In this document: piece after piece, positions 12,101 through 25,366 of the stretch
Layout: each line of letters starts with the position of its first letter
Numbering within the stretch: position 1 is the first letter of the stretch
Assembly: GCA_964035795.1 (NCBI GenBank)
Contig: OZ038324.1
Coordinates: 3,759,854-3,823,853 of the forward strand
Origin: Pterobdella sp. o SKG-2022
Lineage: Eukaryota > Annelida > Clitellata > Hirudinida > Piscicolidae
Length of the DNA: 64,000 bases
Direction of reading: 5' to 3'
Made by a program: the position numbers and the translations under genes
Notes under the pieces: model-generated
The model's database searches: none
What the model saw: only the letters and a program-made list of their open reading frames with translations
Told to the model about the DNA's origin: nothing

Positions 12101-14589
12101 ATGAAAGTAGGTTTCATATTTATATAATATTTAAAAGTTAAATCAATATTAGTTTTCACAGTTTTTCAAACACTTTGCTAGAATATTCATTCAAAACTAG
12201 AAGCATATTCAATTAATAAAACGTAAAACAGGTGTTAGGGCTACTTAAGATACCTACATAATGAAATATTTTCCCTAAATACTTCAGGCATTAATAAAAC
12301 GAGATAAAAAACTAGTTCTAGATTTTTCAAGCAAAACACGTGAGGTTAATTATCTAATATACGATGTAAAATTAATAAACTTAATTAATTTTTTTTGGAG
12401 ATGGTTAAAACACAGCTAAAAGCTATTAAACTTTGAAAATATTTAAAATTCATATTTTGCATTTTCGTACCTTGCAAAGAAATCCAGAAAATTTGTAATG
12501 TTTGAAGATTTTGTAACTGACAGTATTATGAAGCTCTCAATCTTGTATCACAAATTATCTTCGAATAACTTCGATAATTATTCCAAAGATATTTCCAATA
12601 ACAATAATAATTTATGTAGGAAACTATTATTAATTTTTCCTAAAAGTAATCTTAAAAATCCGTATTACATAACTTCGAACTTTTACTTACACTTTATCTA
12701 CAAAACTCAACAAATTAAAACTCTTTAGATTTCCACTGGAACATTTGCAAATTTTTCATGGATTATTTGGTTCTAGTTAAAATACAGTATAAGAATCTTC
12801 ATCACCAACCACTAAAGCAAACTTCTACATACATTCTTATCCTCACACTACGCGTCTATACCTACTTGCTTCTATACACTATCTATTTGCCTTGTTATTT
12901 CTTATCAAAATAGATTTCTAACTATTTTCTTGACTTCATCATTTTTTTTGTTTTTAATCTTTTGTTTATTTGGTTTTTATCTTTAAAGTTTTGCTTTCCA
13001 TCCTGAAAAGCGCTTAATTATTTATATTGAATATGAAAAATGAATTTTTAAGTTTTACGTTTTAGAGTAATTTAACTGCAAAAAATTGATTTAATTACTG
13101 CTGTTTTGAAAAACTTGTCAAATAGTATTTATATGAAATAACAATAATAAAAACATCGAAAAATTGAAAAAAAAATTTTATTCCCTATTAATTTTTTTTA
13201 TAATAAAAAAATAATTCAATACATTATATAAACCATTTTGAAAAAACAAAACAAATTTGTTCTTATTTCAATTTCAAAGAAACTTCTTTCATAAATTCAT
13301 CAATTGAGATCAAATCTATAAATTTATTACTATAGAATAAAAAATACATACAAAAGCATAAATAATGTGAGCTTTTTTATCGAAAAAATCAAAAAAATCT
13401 TCAAAACATGGGGTTGATGTGAATGCTTTACCGCTAGCCTATTCTGCATCCAAACAAACAGCGAGGTTTATGCTTCTATACACTAACATACGTTATTTTT
13501 AAGAATGAATCTTTAATATATATCATTGGATCTTAATCTCACATGCTTTCTTATGAAAAGTTATATTCATTTTTAATGCAATAAACTTATTGAGTTTTGG
13601 AAAAATTTTGGTATGAGGTTGACAAATTATTTTTGGTTTTATTTATTAGTTAATTTAAAGTTTATTTTCAAACAAAACTATTTTTGAATTAGGAAAAATT
13701 GTTTTAAATACAAAACTTACAGTATTGATGCGTGTAATGTATGGATTAGAAACATTAATGGAAAATACAAGGTTATTTATAGATCTTTTACGTCATACTC
13801 ACGTGATCCCTGAAAACCTTTACATTGAAAATAATTTTGCATCATTTCTGTGTTTTTATTGGTAAATCAATTAAGCAATATAATCATTTGCTTAATTAAT
13901 TTCTGATAATTATGATCAAGCTTTTTAGGTTTTCATTATCTTTTTATAAGCAAATTGAATAAAATGGTTGTGAGGGTTAATAACCTGATGATGATATACA
14001 AAACATATTGAAAAGTGGTGTGCCAATAAAAAATTTAAAAGTATATCGTGTTTATCTGATTGATATAAAGTTCATAGTATGAAGCCGATGATTATGGCCG
14101 ATCAAATCGTTCATAAAAACATGGGAACGTTTTAGAGATTAACTAACAAGGGTACATGCGGCGAGTGAAAAATACATCGGTGAAAAATGATGTTTTTGAA
14201 CAAAAAATTTCAAATCAAGAAAAACTGAGTAATGTATGATAACATTTAAACAAAATATAAAAAGATTTTATGTAAGAAATGGATGTATTCGGGCGTTTAG
14301 CGACTTTTACGAAGAAATTTTAAAAAGCTTAAAGCTAACCTTTTTTGATTGAAAACTATGTTTCACACTAAAATTTGAAAGTTTCAATCTATGACTTTTG
14401 ATTTTTTTCAACGTTTGTTTTACCTTATTTTTGAATTTGTATTTCTAGTATTCATTGTTAAGCGCTACGATTATTTTAAGCTTTTATTCGTTATATCGAC
14501 TTGAAAGCGAAAAATGGTTTGGTTTTGAATTTATTGTAACTAAATTTCTATTTAAATTTGTTCAATTCTGATATGATTACTACAATCAG
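9156..14589. other. AT-rich DNA with three weak candidate exons
   Basis: No gene is firmly supported. Three GC-richer islands stand out: 10480-10530 minus, an AG-bounded block with a donor GTATTATG; 11640-11690 minus, reading WAEYELCSEAWVQATAG before a good donor GTGTGAG; and 11599-11793 plus, an ATG frame beginning with a signal-peptide-like segment. The last two overlap on opposite strands, so at most one is likely real. The unlocated initiator exon of erh must also lie here. Confidence 0.35.
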
Positions 14590-16069
14590 GCACACACAAT
14601 TCTACTCGTCCAACCCAGCAAAAAGCCTGAAGGAAGAACTTATTCAGATTACGAAAGTATTAACGAGTGCTTGGAAGGTAAAACAAAAATTCATTCATCA
14701 TGAATTTCAATTTTCAAAATTTAAAAATATTTTTAAAAGGAACGTGCAAAATCTTTGAAGAATATCTTAAAAAAATGAATCCTAGCTCACCTTCAATTAC
14801 ATACGATGTCAGCCAATTGTTCGACTTTATTGACCAACTAGCAGATCTTTCCTGCCTTGTGTTCGTTTCTGTTGAAAGTTTTCAAGAGTTTTTAAAGATA
14901 CTCATAATGTTTATTTATTAAATTTTGATCATTAATTCAAATTTTGTTTTATAATTAATTTTCTTTTTTGTATGAAACAAACATTTAAACACCATAATGT
15001 ATGAAGCTTTTTATTACAAACATAACATTTTCAAGTACATGAAAAAAGCTATGTACATTATTTGGTTTGATAAACTGTTTGTTTCATAATGTTTGGATAT
15101 TCTACACTATTATTTTTTAGATAAATCAATTCAATTAAATATAATAATAATTTATAATTTTCTTAAGTTTAATTATTTGTTTATAGAAAAAAGGGTAAAA
15201 ATTCAAGATAGAATCATCAAAAGTGAAATGTAATAATAACAAAAATGCATTTTATTTCAAAAATTCACAATAGATACCTTGAACTAGTACTAACTTCAAT
15301 TTTTAAAATCAGTAATAATAAAAATTTTTAAACTAAATATTTTTTTTTAAAGTACAGTGTAATGAACTCAAGTAAATGATTTGGTTCTTGCAAGCTTTGT
15401 ACTTTTTGGATAATAATCTTCACTGTTCAGTAATTTTTATATATTAATAGTTTTTTCTTTATCTTATACAGCACTTAGTTATATGAGCTGAACAGCAACT
15501 GTTACAAAATAAATTCTAAAAACTTATAAAATTATCTTAATACTACTGAAATATCTTATTTCTCAATAATTGATGAATGTAGGAAGATGGCTAGGCAGAA
15601 TTAGTGTCTCCAAAAGATCTGTTGGCCAGAAAAGATGCCAGATGGACTTATAATGAATAAAACAGACATGACCTCTGCAGACTATTCAAAATATTTGGAA
15701 TGAAATGATTGTCTTAAAAATAGATTTATCAAAGCCCCTGTAACGAATAAAAAGTTTTTGACTAATTTTGGTGAACTTACAAAGGAGAACATCAGATTGA
15801 AAAAAAACTGTTGTAGATTTGTCAACAAATCTCCATTGGAGGCAAATAAAAGCCTCATTCAAACTAGAACTTGAAATTCTCAAAGCATACTTTATTTTAT
15901 AAACAATAACTATAAAAAATAATTCAAATTCAATATGTTTTTTGAATATGATCATTTCAATAATTGGACCAGGTTTGACAAGACCACAGGAATGTATGCT
16001 CCCCACAACAAAGCCTGGATCAAAGAAAAAATTTATGCCTTACTGAGACAACAGGCTGGAAAAGCTTAA
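14590..16069 (+). CDS. erh: Enhancer of rudimentary homolog (ERH)
   Basis: Coding exons are 14590-14677, 14740-14860 and 15973-16069, with phases 0/1, 1/2 and 2/stop all consistent; the ATG itself must sit on an upstream exon I could not place. The joined product is 102 residues including Met, against 104 in vertebrates. Landmarks in order are [57 protein letters not shown] and [17 protein letters not shown], nearly colinear with the ERH family. ERH is a small nuclear homodimer that acts as an adaptor in RNA processing (for example with Microprocessor or splicing and decay factors). The donor GTTCGT of the second exon is weak but is the only choice that restores the family sequence. Confidence 0.93.
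14861..15972 (+). other. Intron of erh
   Basis: A 1.1 kb AT-rich intron between the last two coding exons. The open frame on the minus strand at 15686-16006 is a shadow that runs through the last exon. I see no nested gene. Confidence 0.8.
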
Positions 16070-16158
16070 ACATCACCATTATTATTAATCCATATATTAC
16101 ATTATCATTAGATCTTAGCTATGTTGAGAGAATATGTTCAACTCTAAACCAATTTAGG

Positions 16159-16164
16159 AATAAA
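16159..16164 (+). terminator. erh polyadenylation signal
   Basis: A canonical AATAAA hexamer lies 90 bases after the erh stop codon, which is a usual distance for a short 3' UTR. Confidence 0.6.
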
Positions 16165-16169
16165 TAAAT

Positions 16170-18148
16170 TTCCAAACGTTTTTCTTCGACAGCAAGTTAA
16201 TTTTTATATGATAAGGATTATTTAATTTATTTATTGTTTTTCAAAATGCTCGGGTTATGATGTCTAAAATCATTTGCTCTCATTGGGAACTCGACACAAA
16301 CCGACTACGGAAAACTCTTCACGTTCGAACAAAATTTACCTAGATGCGTTTGAGGTTGTAGTTGAAGGTTTAAATAACAAATTTTTCAATAAGTAATTTT
16401 ATAAAAAAGTTTATTTCAAATCATTTTGAGCTCGCGTATGGGATCATATGCTCCAATCTAGAACGGGCTTTAGTATTTGGTGTCAAATCTGGCTCAATAA
16501 TTGGTCAATTTACCATTAAATTTTTTTTTCATAGTCCAAATTCACCGGAGAACAAATCTCTAGTTTTTGAGTTAGTTACCTGACAGGCATATTGGAGTGT
16601 ATATATATTTGGTAACGTTTCGGTAAAATGGCCGATTGTCCGATGTCTTATTTAAATTTAATTTTAACTATTTAATCAATAAGTTATAACTTAAATTATA
16701 AGTATTTTCATTTTTTTTTTCAAATGTATTTTTTACAGGCAACGGCTCATGAAGATTTGAAAAATGGCATACTTTTTCTAACAAAAGTCTAGACATGAAT
16801 ATAAATTTGTTTTTTTTTTTAGAAAATATATTCTGAAACGTTACCATTGGTCATTTTTTTTATGTTATATTTTATTTTAGTCAACTTTTTTCATATTGTG
16901 TAATTACTCTAATAGTAAAATATCACATAATGATTTAGCATATACTATATAACCTAAATGGGGGTTTCAATATATTTGTTACAGTTTCTATAGTTAAAAT
17001 TAAAAGCAAATATATGCATATACATATCAATGTGTTAATGTATATTTTATGCTTTGAATATGTAAATTTTGTGCATATTTAGTTGAATATTTGATGTTTT
17101 AATACTACAAAAACTGGACTTATGTATTGAACTATGTTAAATGTTATGTATTTTAGTTTCATTGTAAATATTTTTTGTTTAATCTCATTATTTTTGAAAT
17201 TTCTTTTTAATCTTTTTTCTCATTCATAATTAAAACATGATATAAGCGAAAGATCCAGTCAGGAAGTTACCATTGCTGGTCTTGGAGGAAAACGCCTATG
17301 GTTATAAATCCATTTCTTTGACATCAAAACTATATTTGTGTAGTTGAGCGCTACATTATCAATATTCTGTATAACATTTCCAGCCAACATGGCTTGTAAC
17401 TGTTTGCAAGGTGAGATGGCAGTATAATCAAATTTACTTAAAGTTTATATAAAATCAATGTATCACGAATAAATAAGTCGACCATTTGATCGCCCTTATC
17501 TGGGGTTTTAGTTGGGCAATTGATTGGTTTCACAAAGCGCTACTTTACGTGGGCATAACTAACGCCACAATATGATATTAACCGGTGTTCAAAAAAAATT
17601 ACAGAACTACCTAAGTTGGTGATGATTTTTTCGCTTGTTTGAAATTTTTTATTCAAAAAGACCCGAGTTGATTGTTTATTTTATCAATAATAGAAAAAAT
17701 AACTTATTTTTATTTCGAAAAAATGTAACTGGGTTATGAAAAGTTAATTAAAAATGATAAAAATGTTTGTATTGCGAAATGTTTGGAAAAGGGAAATTTC
17801 AAATAAAACTATCTGGAATTTGAACAACTTTTTATTTTCAAATTTTTATGAGAAATTTTTGATACATTTACTTTTAATTTTCAAGGCATTATTCCAAAAT
17901 ATATGTACACAATATAAAAACACAAACGAAAGTAAAAACAATATTCAAATCTTAACGACTTTCATATGCAATGATAAACGAAAATAAAATGGAATGTTCG
18001 AGTTAAAATATCTTAAAGTTTCTAAAACTTCATCTTGAAATATAAACGAAAATACAAAGCAAAATTCATATATATATAAAACTCTAAAAAAGAAAATAGT
18101 TCATTGCATAGTAAAAAATATGCAATATAAGAATTTGTACAAAAATCA
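16170..18148. other. AT-rich intergenic DNA between erh and the mucin-like gene
   Basis: No supported gene. The 77-codon frame at 17754-17987 is Asn/Lys/Phe-rich and matches nothing I know. TTTATT at 17831-17836 (AATAAA on the minus strand) is a candidate polyadenylation signal for the mucin-like gene, about 310 bases past its stop. Confidence 0.5.
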
Positions 18149-18532
18149 TCAGTTCCACCTGCGAGCCATGGGGAATTGGACATTGTTGGGTCTTAAAGGT
18201 GGAGAATAAAATAACTTGTTGGCGTACAGATTGTTCCTGTTCAGAGGGGCAATAGCATTCCTGGTTGGCAAACGATTTTCTGAAAACTGGCTTCGTAAAT
18301 TTCTTTTCCTAAATTGTCTGGGTGAACGTTGTAGTCTTTGTTGTCTTGGGGAACGTGTGAGCACTCTAGGTCTAGTGGGTCTGCGGATTCTTGCTGGCCT
18401 GCGAAGACGAAGTCTTGTAGGTCTGCGAATTCTTACAGGCCTATGAATTCTTGTGGCTCTTGGAGTTTGTCTGAGTTGTGGTAATAGTCTGGATGGTTTG
18501 GAAGTTCTTACCATTTTTGTAATTCTTCTAGG
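18149..18532 (-). other. Arg/Pro-rich cytoplasmic tail of the mucin-like protein
   Basis: The final 128 residues after the membrane segment hold about seven tandem-like R-x-R-P units (HRPVRIRRPTRLRLRRPARI is one stretch) followed by RSPRQ motifs and a Pro/Asn-rich end. Such a tail is strongly basic and could bind acidic lipid, RNA or SH3 domains, but this is inference from composition only. Confidence 0.5.
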
Positions 18533-21095
18533 AGCTAGTAAAGGTGAAAACCCAAAAAGATAAGGTAGAACGTTTAGAAAGAATGCTCCAAGAACAAACA
18601 CCCCGATAACACTACCGAGAGTGGTTCCAACGATAAGTTCAACATTTCTCGATGTTTGGGGCTTGGTGGTGCTTTCAGTGGCTGGAGAGCTTGTATTTAT
18701 AGAAGCTTGTGTAGTTGTAATTTTTGCTTGTAGGGTTAATGTGTTTAATCGTGTATCGGTACTGTCAAGCATTGTATCATGTTTTGTAGAGTGAGTCGAG
18801 CTATTTTTCTGTGATTGTGTAACTGCATTGGAGCTTGATACTTTTATAGAAATAAAACTGGTGGTGAATGCAGTTGTCAATGTTTTATCATTTGGTGCAG
18901 TATTTGAGGTAAAGGTATTTGTGCTTGTTGTTTCATATGTTGTACCTGTCGCACTCAAAGTTGACAGAATTGTTAAAAAAGCCCGAGTGGTATCACTAAT
19001 ATAATTTTCTTCATTTTTTGATGTATTTGAAGTAAAAGTTAAAGGAGGTGTTTTAGATGCTGTTATGGTACTTTTAACAGAATTTTTCGTTTGTGTTTCT
19101 GTAAATACATTAAAATTTAATGTTTTTGGAGTAACTGATTCGATATGAATGGTCGTGGTCGTTATAGAAGTCATTGTAATAGTAATCGAAACTGTCGTTG
19201 TTTGTGTTTTGTTTAAGGTCATAGATTTCTCACTACTACTCATACGTGGTGTAATGTTATATACGTTAGTAAAAATGGAGTAAGTTTTTGGTGTAAAAGC
19301 TGTATTTTGCTCAGCTGTTATAGAGGTTGGAAACTCTAAATTAAGAGTTATTCCGGTATTGTTTATTACCTTTTTTGCTGTAGTAAATTTTTTTATAGTT
19401 GCAAGAAAGGTAGGTAAACTAGCATTGGTATTATTAATAGGATCAACAGATAACAGTTTTGTTATTGTGAGATGTCTAGTATTACTCAAACTTTCTGTTA
19501 TTGTATTAGTTTTTGTATTTGTAGTTAACATGGTAATATTACCACGAGATGGGGTAGTTAACAACACCGAAGAAGCTGTGGTAAATGTGTTATCTAAAGG
19601 CAATGTACTTAGAGATGAAATATTTGAAAAGGTTCCCGTAGTTGTTGAATTATAATAACTATTAGTTGTGTTTGTTTCAGAAGAATAAGTTTCTGACGAA
19701 ATTTTTGGAGTTGGGGAAATAGTAGTAGTAGTAGTAGTATTAATAATAGTAGTAGTGGTAGTAGTAGTAGTAGTAGCAATGGTTCTAGTAGTCATAGTTG
19801 TAGTCGTAGTAGTACTAGTAGTAGTGGTAGAAGCAGTAGTAGTAGTAGTAGTAGTATTAGTAAAAGTAGTAGTAGAAGTAGTCACAACAGTAGTGGTAAT
19901 AGTAGTAGTAGTGGTTGTTATAGTAGTAGAAGTAGTGGTTCTAGTAGTCATAGTAGTAGTGGTATTAGTAGAACTAGTAGTGGTAGTAGTAGTAGTCATA
20001 GTACTACTACTACTAGTAATAGTAGTACAAGTAATAGTGATAATGGTTCTAGTAGTCATAGTAGTAGTGGTAGTAGTAGAAGTAGTAGTGGTAGTAGTAA
20101 TTGTCGTTGTACTAGTAGTCATAGTAGTAGTAGCAGTAGTTCTTGTTGAAGTTGTTTTTTTAGTATAAATAGTAGTTTCAGTAGTAGTAGTTATGGTTGT
20201 AGTAGTAGTAGTAGTTGTAGTAGTAGTAGTAGTTTTTGTTGTAGTAGTTCCCTTAGTATAAGTAGTAGTTGTAGTAGTAGTAGTAGTAGTATTAGTGGTT
20301 CTAGTAATCATAGTAATAGTAGTTATAGTATTAGTAGTAGTAGTAGTAGTGGTAGTAGTATTGATTGTTGTTGTAGTAAAAGTAGTAGTAGTCATAGTAG
20401 TAGTGGCAATAGAAGTAGTACTAGTAGTATTACTAATAGTAGTAGTTGTAGTGGTAGTAGTAGTAGTAGCAGTTGTAGTAGTAGAAGTGGTGCTAGTAGT
20501 CGTAAAAGTAGTGGTAGTTGTAGTATTAGAGATTCTAGTATTCATAGTTGTAGGGGTAGTAGTAGTAGTAGTAGTAGTAATAGTAGTAGATGTGATTCTA
20601 GTAGTCCTATAAGTAGTGGTAGTTGTAGTATTAGTGTTTCTAGTAGTCATAGATATAGGCGTAGTAGTACTAATAGTAGTGGTAGAAGCAATTGTAGTAG
20701 TAGTAGTTAAATTAGTAGTAGAAATAGTCATGATTGTAGTGGTAGTAGTAGTAGTTGTTGTAGTAGTAAAAGTAGTGGTTATAGTAATCATAGAAGTGGT
20801 GGTATTAGTAGAAGTAATAGTGGTAGTGGTAATAGTAGAAGCCATAGTACTACTACTAGTAGTAGTAGTAGTAGTAGTAGTAGTCTTAAAAGTAGTAGTA
20901 GTAGTAGTCATAGTAGTAGTGGTAGTAGTAGAATTAGTAGTGGTAGCAGTAGTTGTCGTTGTACTTGTAGTCGTAGTAGTATTAGCAGTAGTTTTTGTTG
21001 TAGAAGTTCTCTCAGTATAAATAATAGTTGTAGTTGTAGTAGTAGTAGGGATTCTAGTTATCATAGTAATAGTAGTAGTAGTCATAGTAGTAGCG

Positions 21096-21141
<46 letters not shown>

Positions 21142-22266
21142 ACTTTGTAGTAGTAGTAGTAGTTGTCGTTGTACTATTAGTCGTAGTAGTAGTAGTGGTA
21201 GTAGTAGCAGTAGTTGTAGTAGTAGTTGTTGTGGTAGTAGTATTAGCAGTTGTAAAAGTAATACTAGTAAATGTCGTTGGGCTAGTAGTAGTAGTAGTAG
21301 GAGTAGTAGAAGTGGTTCTTGTAGTCATGGTTGTAGGCGTAGTAGTAATAGTAATAATGGTTGAAGCAGTAGTAATACTAGTAGTAGTAGTAAAATTAGT
21401 AATAGAAATAGTCATAATGCTAGTGGTAGTAGTAGTAGTATTTGTTGTAATAGTAGAAATAGTGGTTCTAGTAGTCATAGTAAAAGTGGTAGTAGTAGAC
21501 GTAGAAGTGTTAGTGGTAGTAGTAGAAGTAGTACTGGTAGAAGTAGTTGTCGTTGTACTAGTAGTTGTAGTAGTAGTAGCAATAGTTTTTGTTGTAGAAG
21601 TTCCCCTAGTATAATTCGTAGTAGTAGAAGTATTAGTTTTAGTAGTGGTTCTACTAATCATACTTGTAGTGGTTGTTGTAGTAATAGTAGTAGTAGTCTT
21701 AGTAGTAGTAGTAGTTGTCGTTGTAGTATTAGTCGTAGTATTAATGGTAGTAGTAGTAGAAGTACTGGTAGTAGTGATAGTAGTAGTTGTTGTGGTAGTA
21801 GTAGTAGTAGTAGTAGTAGAAGTAGTAGGAGTAGTAGTAGTAGTGGTAGTAGTGGTTGTAGTTTCAACAGTAGTAGTAGCAATAAAAGTTGTCATTGTGC
21901 TAGCAGTCGTTGTAGTAGTAGCAGTAGTTTTTGTTGTAGTTTTCTCAGTAGAAATAGTAGTTGAAAGAGTAGTAGTAGCAATCGAAATAATAGTAGTAGT
22001 AGTTGTTATAGTACTAGTTATAGTAGATGTATTGGTATTAGTAGTAGTAATAGTATTTTTGCTTCTAGTAGTCATAGTAGTAGTGGTAGTAAAAGTAGGA
22101 ATATTAGTAGTAGTAGTATTAGTAGACCTGGTAGTAGTAGTAGTAGTAGACGTAGTATTAATAGTAGTAGTACTATTAGTGGTTTTAGTAGTAGTAGTAG
22201 TATTAGTAGTAGTAGTAGTAATAGGAGTAGTAGTAGAAGTAGTGGTAGTAGTAGTAATATTAGTAT

Positions 22267-22365
<99 letters not shown>

Positions 22366-23032
22366 CAGTTGTAGTTGTAGAAGTAATGGTAGTAGTAGTA
22401 GTTTTAGTGATAGTAGTAGTCATAGTAATTGTGATAGTAGTAGTAGATGTAGTAATAGTTGCAGTAGTAGTAGTAAAAACAGTACTAATAGTAGTAGTAA
22501 TATTAGTTTTTGTTATATTAGTCTTAGTAGTAGTACTAGTTGTAGTAGTAGAAGCAGTAGTAGTAGTAGTAGTAAAATTAGTAAAAAAAATAGTCATAAT
22601 ACTAGTGGTAGTAGTAGTAGTAGTAGTTGTTGTAGCAGTATAAGTAGTGGTTCTAGTAGTCATAGTAGTAAAGGTAGTAGTAGTAGTATTAGTAGTAGTC
22701 ATAGTTGTAGGCGTAGTAGTACTAGTAGTAGTGGTTGAAGCAGTAGTAGTAGTAGTAAAATTAGTAAAAAAAATAGTCATAATACTAGTGGTAGTAGTAG
22801 TGGTAGTTGTTGTAGCAGTATAAGTAGTGGTTCTAGTAGTCATAGTAGTAAAGGTAGTAGTAGTAGTAGTAAAAATAGTAGTGGTAGTTGTAGTAATAGT
22901 ACTATTAGTGGTTTTACCAATCATAGTTGTAGTGGTAAGACTAGTAATAGTAGTAATAGCAGGAGTAGTATTAGTGATAGTATTAGTGGTAGTAACAGTA
23001 GTAGTAGTTGTTGTAATAGTAGTAGTAGTCAT
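18149..23032 (-). CDS. Giant Thr-rich mucin-like membrane protein
   Basis: 1627 codons from the first ATG, but the same frame stays open upstream to 25078 (about 2310 codons), so the true start is unknown and no signal peptide is visible. Most of the frame is poly-Thr from imperfect ACT (CTA-class) repeats. The last roughly 530 codons are unique: a Ser/Thr-rich region with many N-x-S/T sites, one membrane segment (VELIVGTTLGSVIGVFVLGA, about residues 1464-1499) and a 128-residue cytoplasmic tail rich in Arg and Pro (RIRRPTR-type motifs). This plan fits a membrane-anchored, heavily O-glycosylated mucin. Thr-rich modules recur with SIMTIFFTNF and YT(K/E/R) signatures. CTA repeats cannot form stops, so the repeat part alone is weak evidence; the complex C terminus carries the call. 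Confidence 0.6.
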
Positions 23033-23129
23033 AGTAGCAGTGGTAGTAGTAGTAGTAGTCTTAGTAGTAGTAGTAGTTGTCGTTGTACTATTAATCGTAA
23101 TGGTAGTAGCAGTAGTTGCTGTAGTAGTA

Positions 23130-23189
<60 letters not shown>

Positions 23190-23321
23190 CTAGGAGTAGT
23201 AGGAGTAGTAGTAGCAGGAGTAATAGTAATAGGAGTAGTAGTAGTAGTAGTAGTAGTAGAAATAGTAGAAGTAGTAGTATTAGTAGTAATAGTAGTAGTT
23301 GTAGTAGTAGTAGTAGTACTC

Positions 23322-23409
<88 letters not shown>

Positions 23410-23714
23410 GAGTAGTAGTAGTAGTAGTAGTAAGAGTAGTAGTTGTAGCAGTGGTAGTTGTAGTATTAGTAGTAGTAGTAGTAGTAGTAGGAGTAGTAGT
23501 AGTAGTAGGAGTAGTAGTAGTAAGAGTAGTAGTAATTGGACTAATAATAGTAGTAGTAGTAGTAGTAGTAGTAGGAGTAGTAGTAATTGGACTTGTAGTA
23601 GTAGTAGTAGTAGGAGTAGTAGTAGTAGTAGTAGTAGGAGTAGTAGTAGTAGGAGTAGTATTAGTAGTAGGAGTAGTAGTAGCATTAGTAGTAGTAGTAG
23701 AGGTAGTAGTAGAG

Positions 23715-23769
<55 letters not shown>

Positions 23770-23864
23770 GAGTAGTAGTTGTAGTAGTAGAAGTAGTAAG
23801 AATAGTAGTAGTAAAAGTATTAGAAATAGTAGTAGTAGTAGCATTAGTAGTAGGAGTAGTGGTA

Positions 23865-23895
<31 letters not shown>

Positions 23896-24412
23896 AATTA
23901 GTAGTAGTATTAGAGGTAGTAGCAGTAGTAGTAGTAGTAGAAGTAGTAGGGGTAGTAGTAGTAGGAGTAGTAGTAGTAGTAGTAGGATTAGTATTAGGAG
24001 TAGTAGTAGAAGTAGTAGTAGGAGTAGTAGTTGTAGTAGTAGAAGTAGTAAGAATAGTAGTAGTAAAAGTATTAGAAATAGTAGTAGTAGTAGCAGTAGT
24101 AGTATTAGTAGGAGTAGTAGTAGTAGTAGTAGTAGTAGTAGGAGTAGTAGTAGTAGGAGTAGTAGTAGTAGGAATAGTAGTAGAATAAGTAGTAGTAGTA
24201 GAGGTAGTAGTAGTAGTAGTATTAGTAGTAGTAGTAGTAGTAGAAGTAGTAGGGGTAGTAGTAGTAGGAGTAGTAGTAGTAGTAGTAGTAGTAGTAGGAT
24301 TAGTATTAGGAGTAGTAGTAGTAGTAGTAGTAGTAGTAGGAGTAGTAGTTGTAGTAGTAGAAGTAGTAAGAATAGTAGTAGTAAGAGTATTAGAAATAGT
24401 AGTATTAGTAGC
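19720..24412. repeat. Imperfect (TAG)n/(CTA)n repeat field
   Basis: About 4.7 kb of diverged TAG trinucleotides (plus strand), including a perfect block at roughly 22260-22365. Interruptions keep the three-base register throughout. Between about 22.56 and 22.87 kb a 183-base higher-order unit is duplicated, containing TAGTCATAATACTAGTGG. In the segment above 23.2 kb, AGG units (Pro on the minus strand) become common, while below it TGT, GGT and CGT units (still Thr) are more common. Confidence 0.9.
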
Positions 24413-25025
<613 letters not shown>

Positions 25026-25027
25026 CA

Positions 25028-25200
25028 CCAACAATCATCGTCGCGGGGTATTTTAACGCAAAAATCGGCATATGAGAGTCAAACGAGCAGTGTACAGGCA
25101 ACTATGGAAGCGGATTTTGTGACTCATAACTACATCAATGCATCATCATCATGAGCTTAAGACTAAGACGACGAGAAGAACTATTTAAAAGTCCAAGTCT
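25028..25200 (+). mobile_element. Non-LTR retrotransposon endonuclease remnant
   Basis: The plus strand reads IIVAGYFNAKIG, a clear relic of the AGDFN-x-x-IG motif of the LINE apurinic-type endonuclease (the Asp is replaced by Tyr). It is followed by an in-frame stop, then GNYGSGFCDS and another stop; a frame change continues the similarity briefly. It is a dead fragment abutting the TAG array. Confidence 0.65.
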
Positions 25201-25366
25201 TCATCGAGTCTTATAATGTTCAATGTGTCCATTTGATATAAACCTCCAAATCAACACAGCAACACACGTAAAACTTTACATCACCTCACTACACCACACA
25301 CACACTTTATGACTCTACCATACCACAACATTCCTCACATAATTACGCCTTGAAACACCATCCTAC
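25201..25366. other. Spacer or intron after the last nucleotidase exon
   Basis: A short AC-rich stretch. I looked for further nucleotidase exons here on the minus strand and found none. Confidence 0.5.

Noticed and set aside
19755..24188. Long Val-rich plus-strand frames
   Set aside because: They are GTA/GTG readings of the TAG repeat opposite the Thr-rich frame and have no unique sequence.
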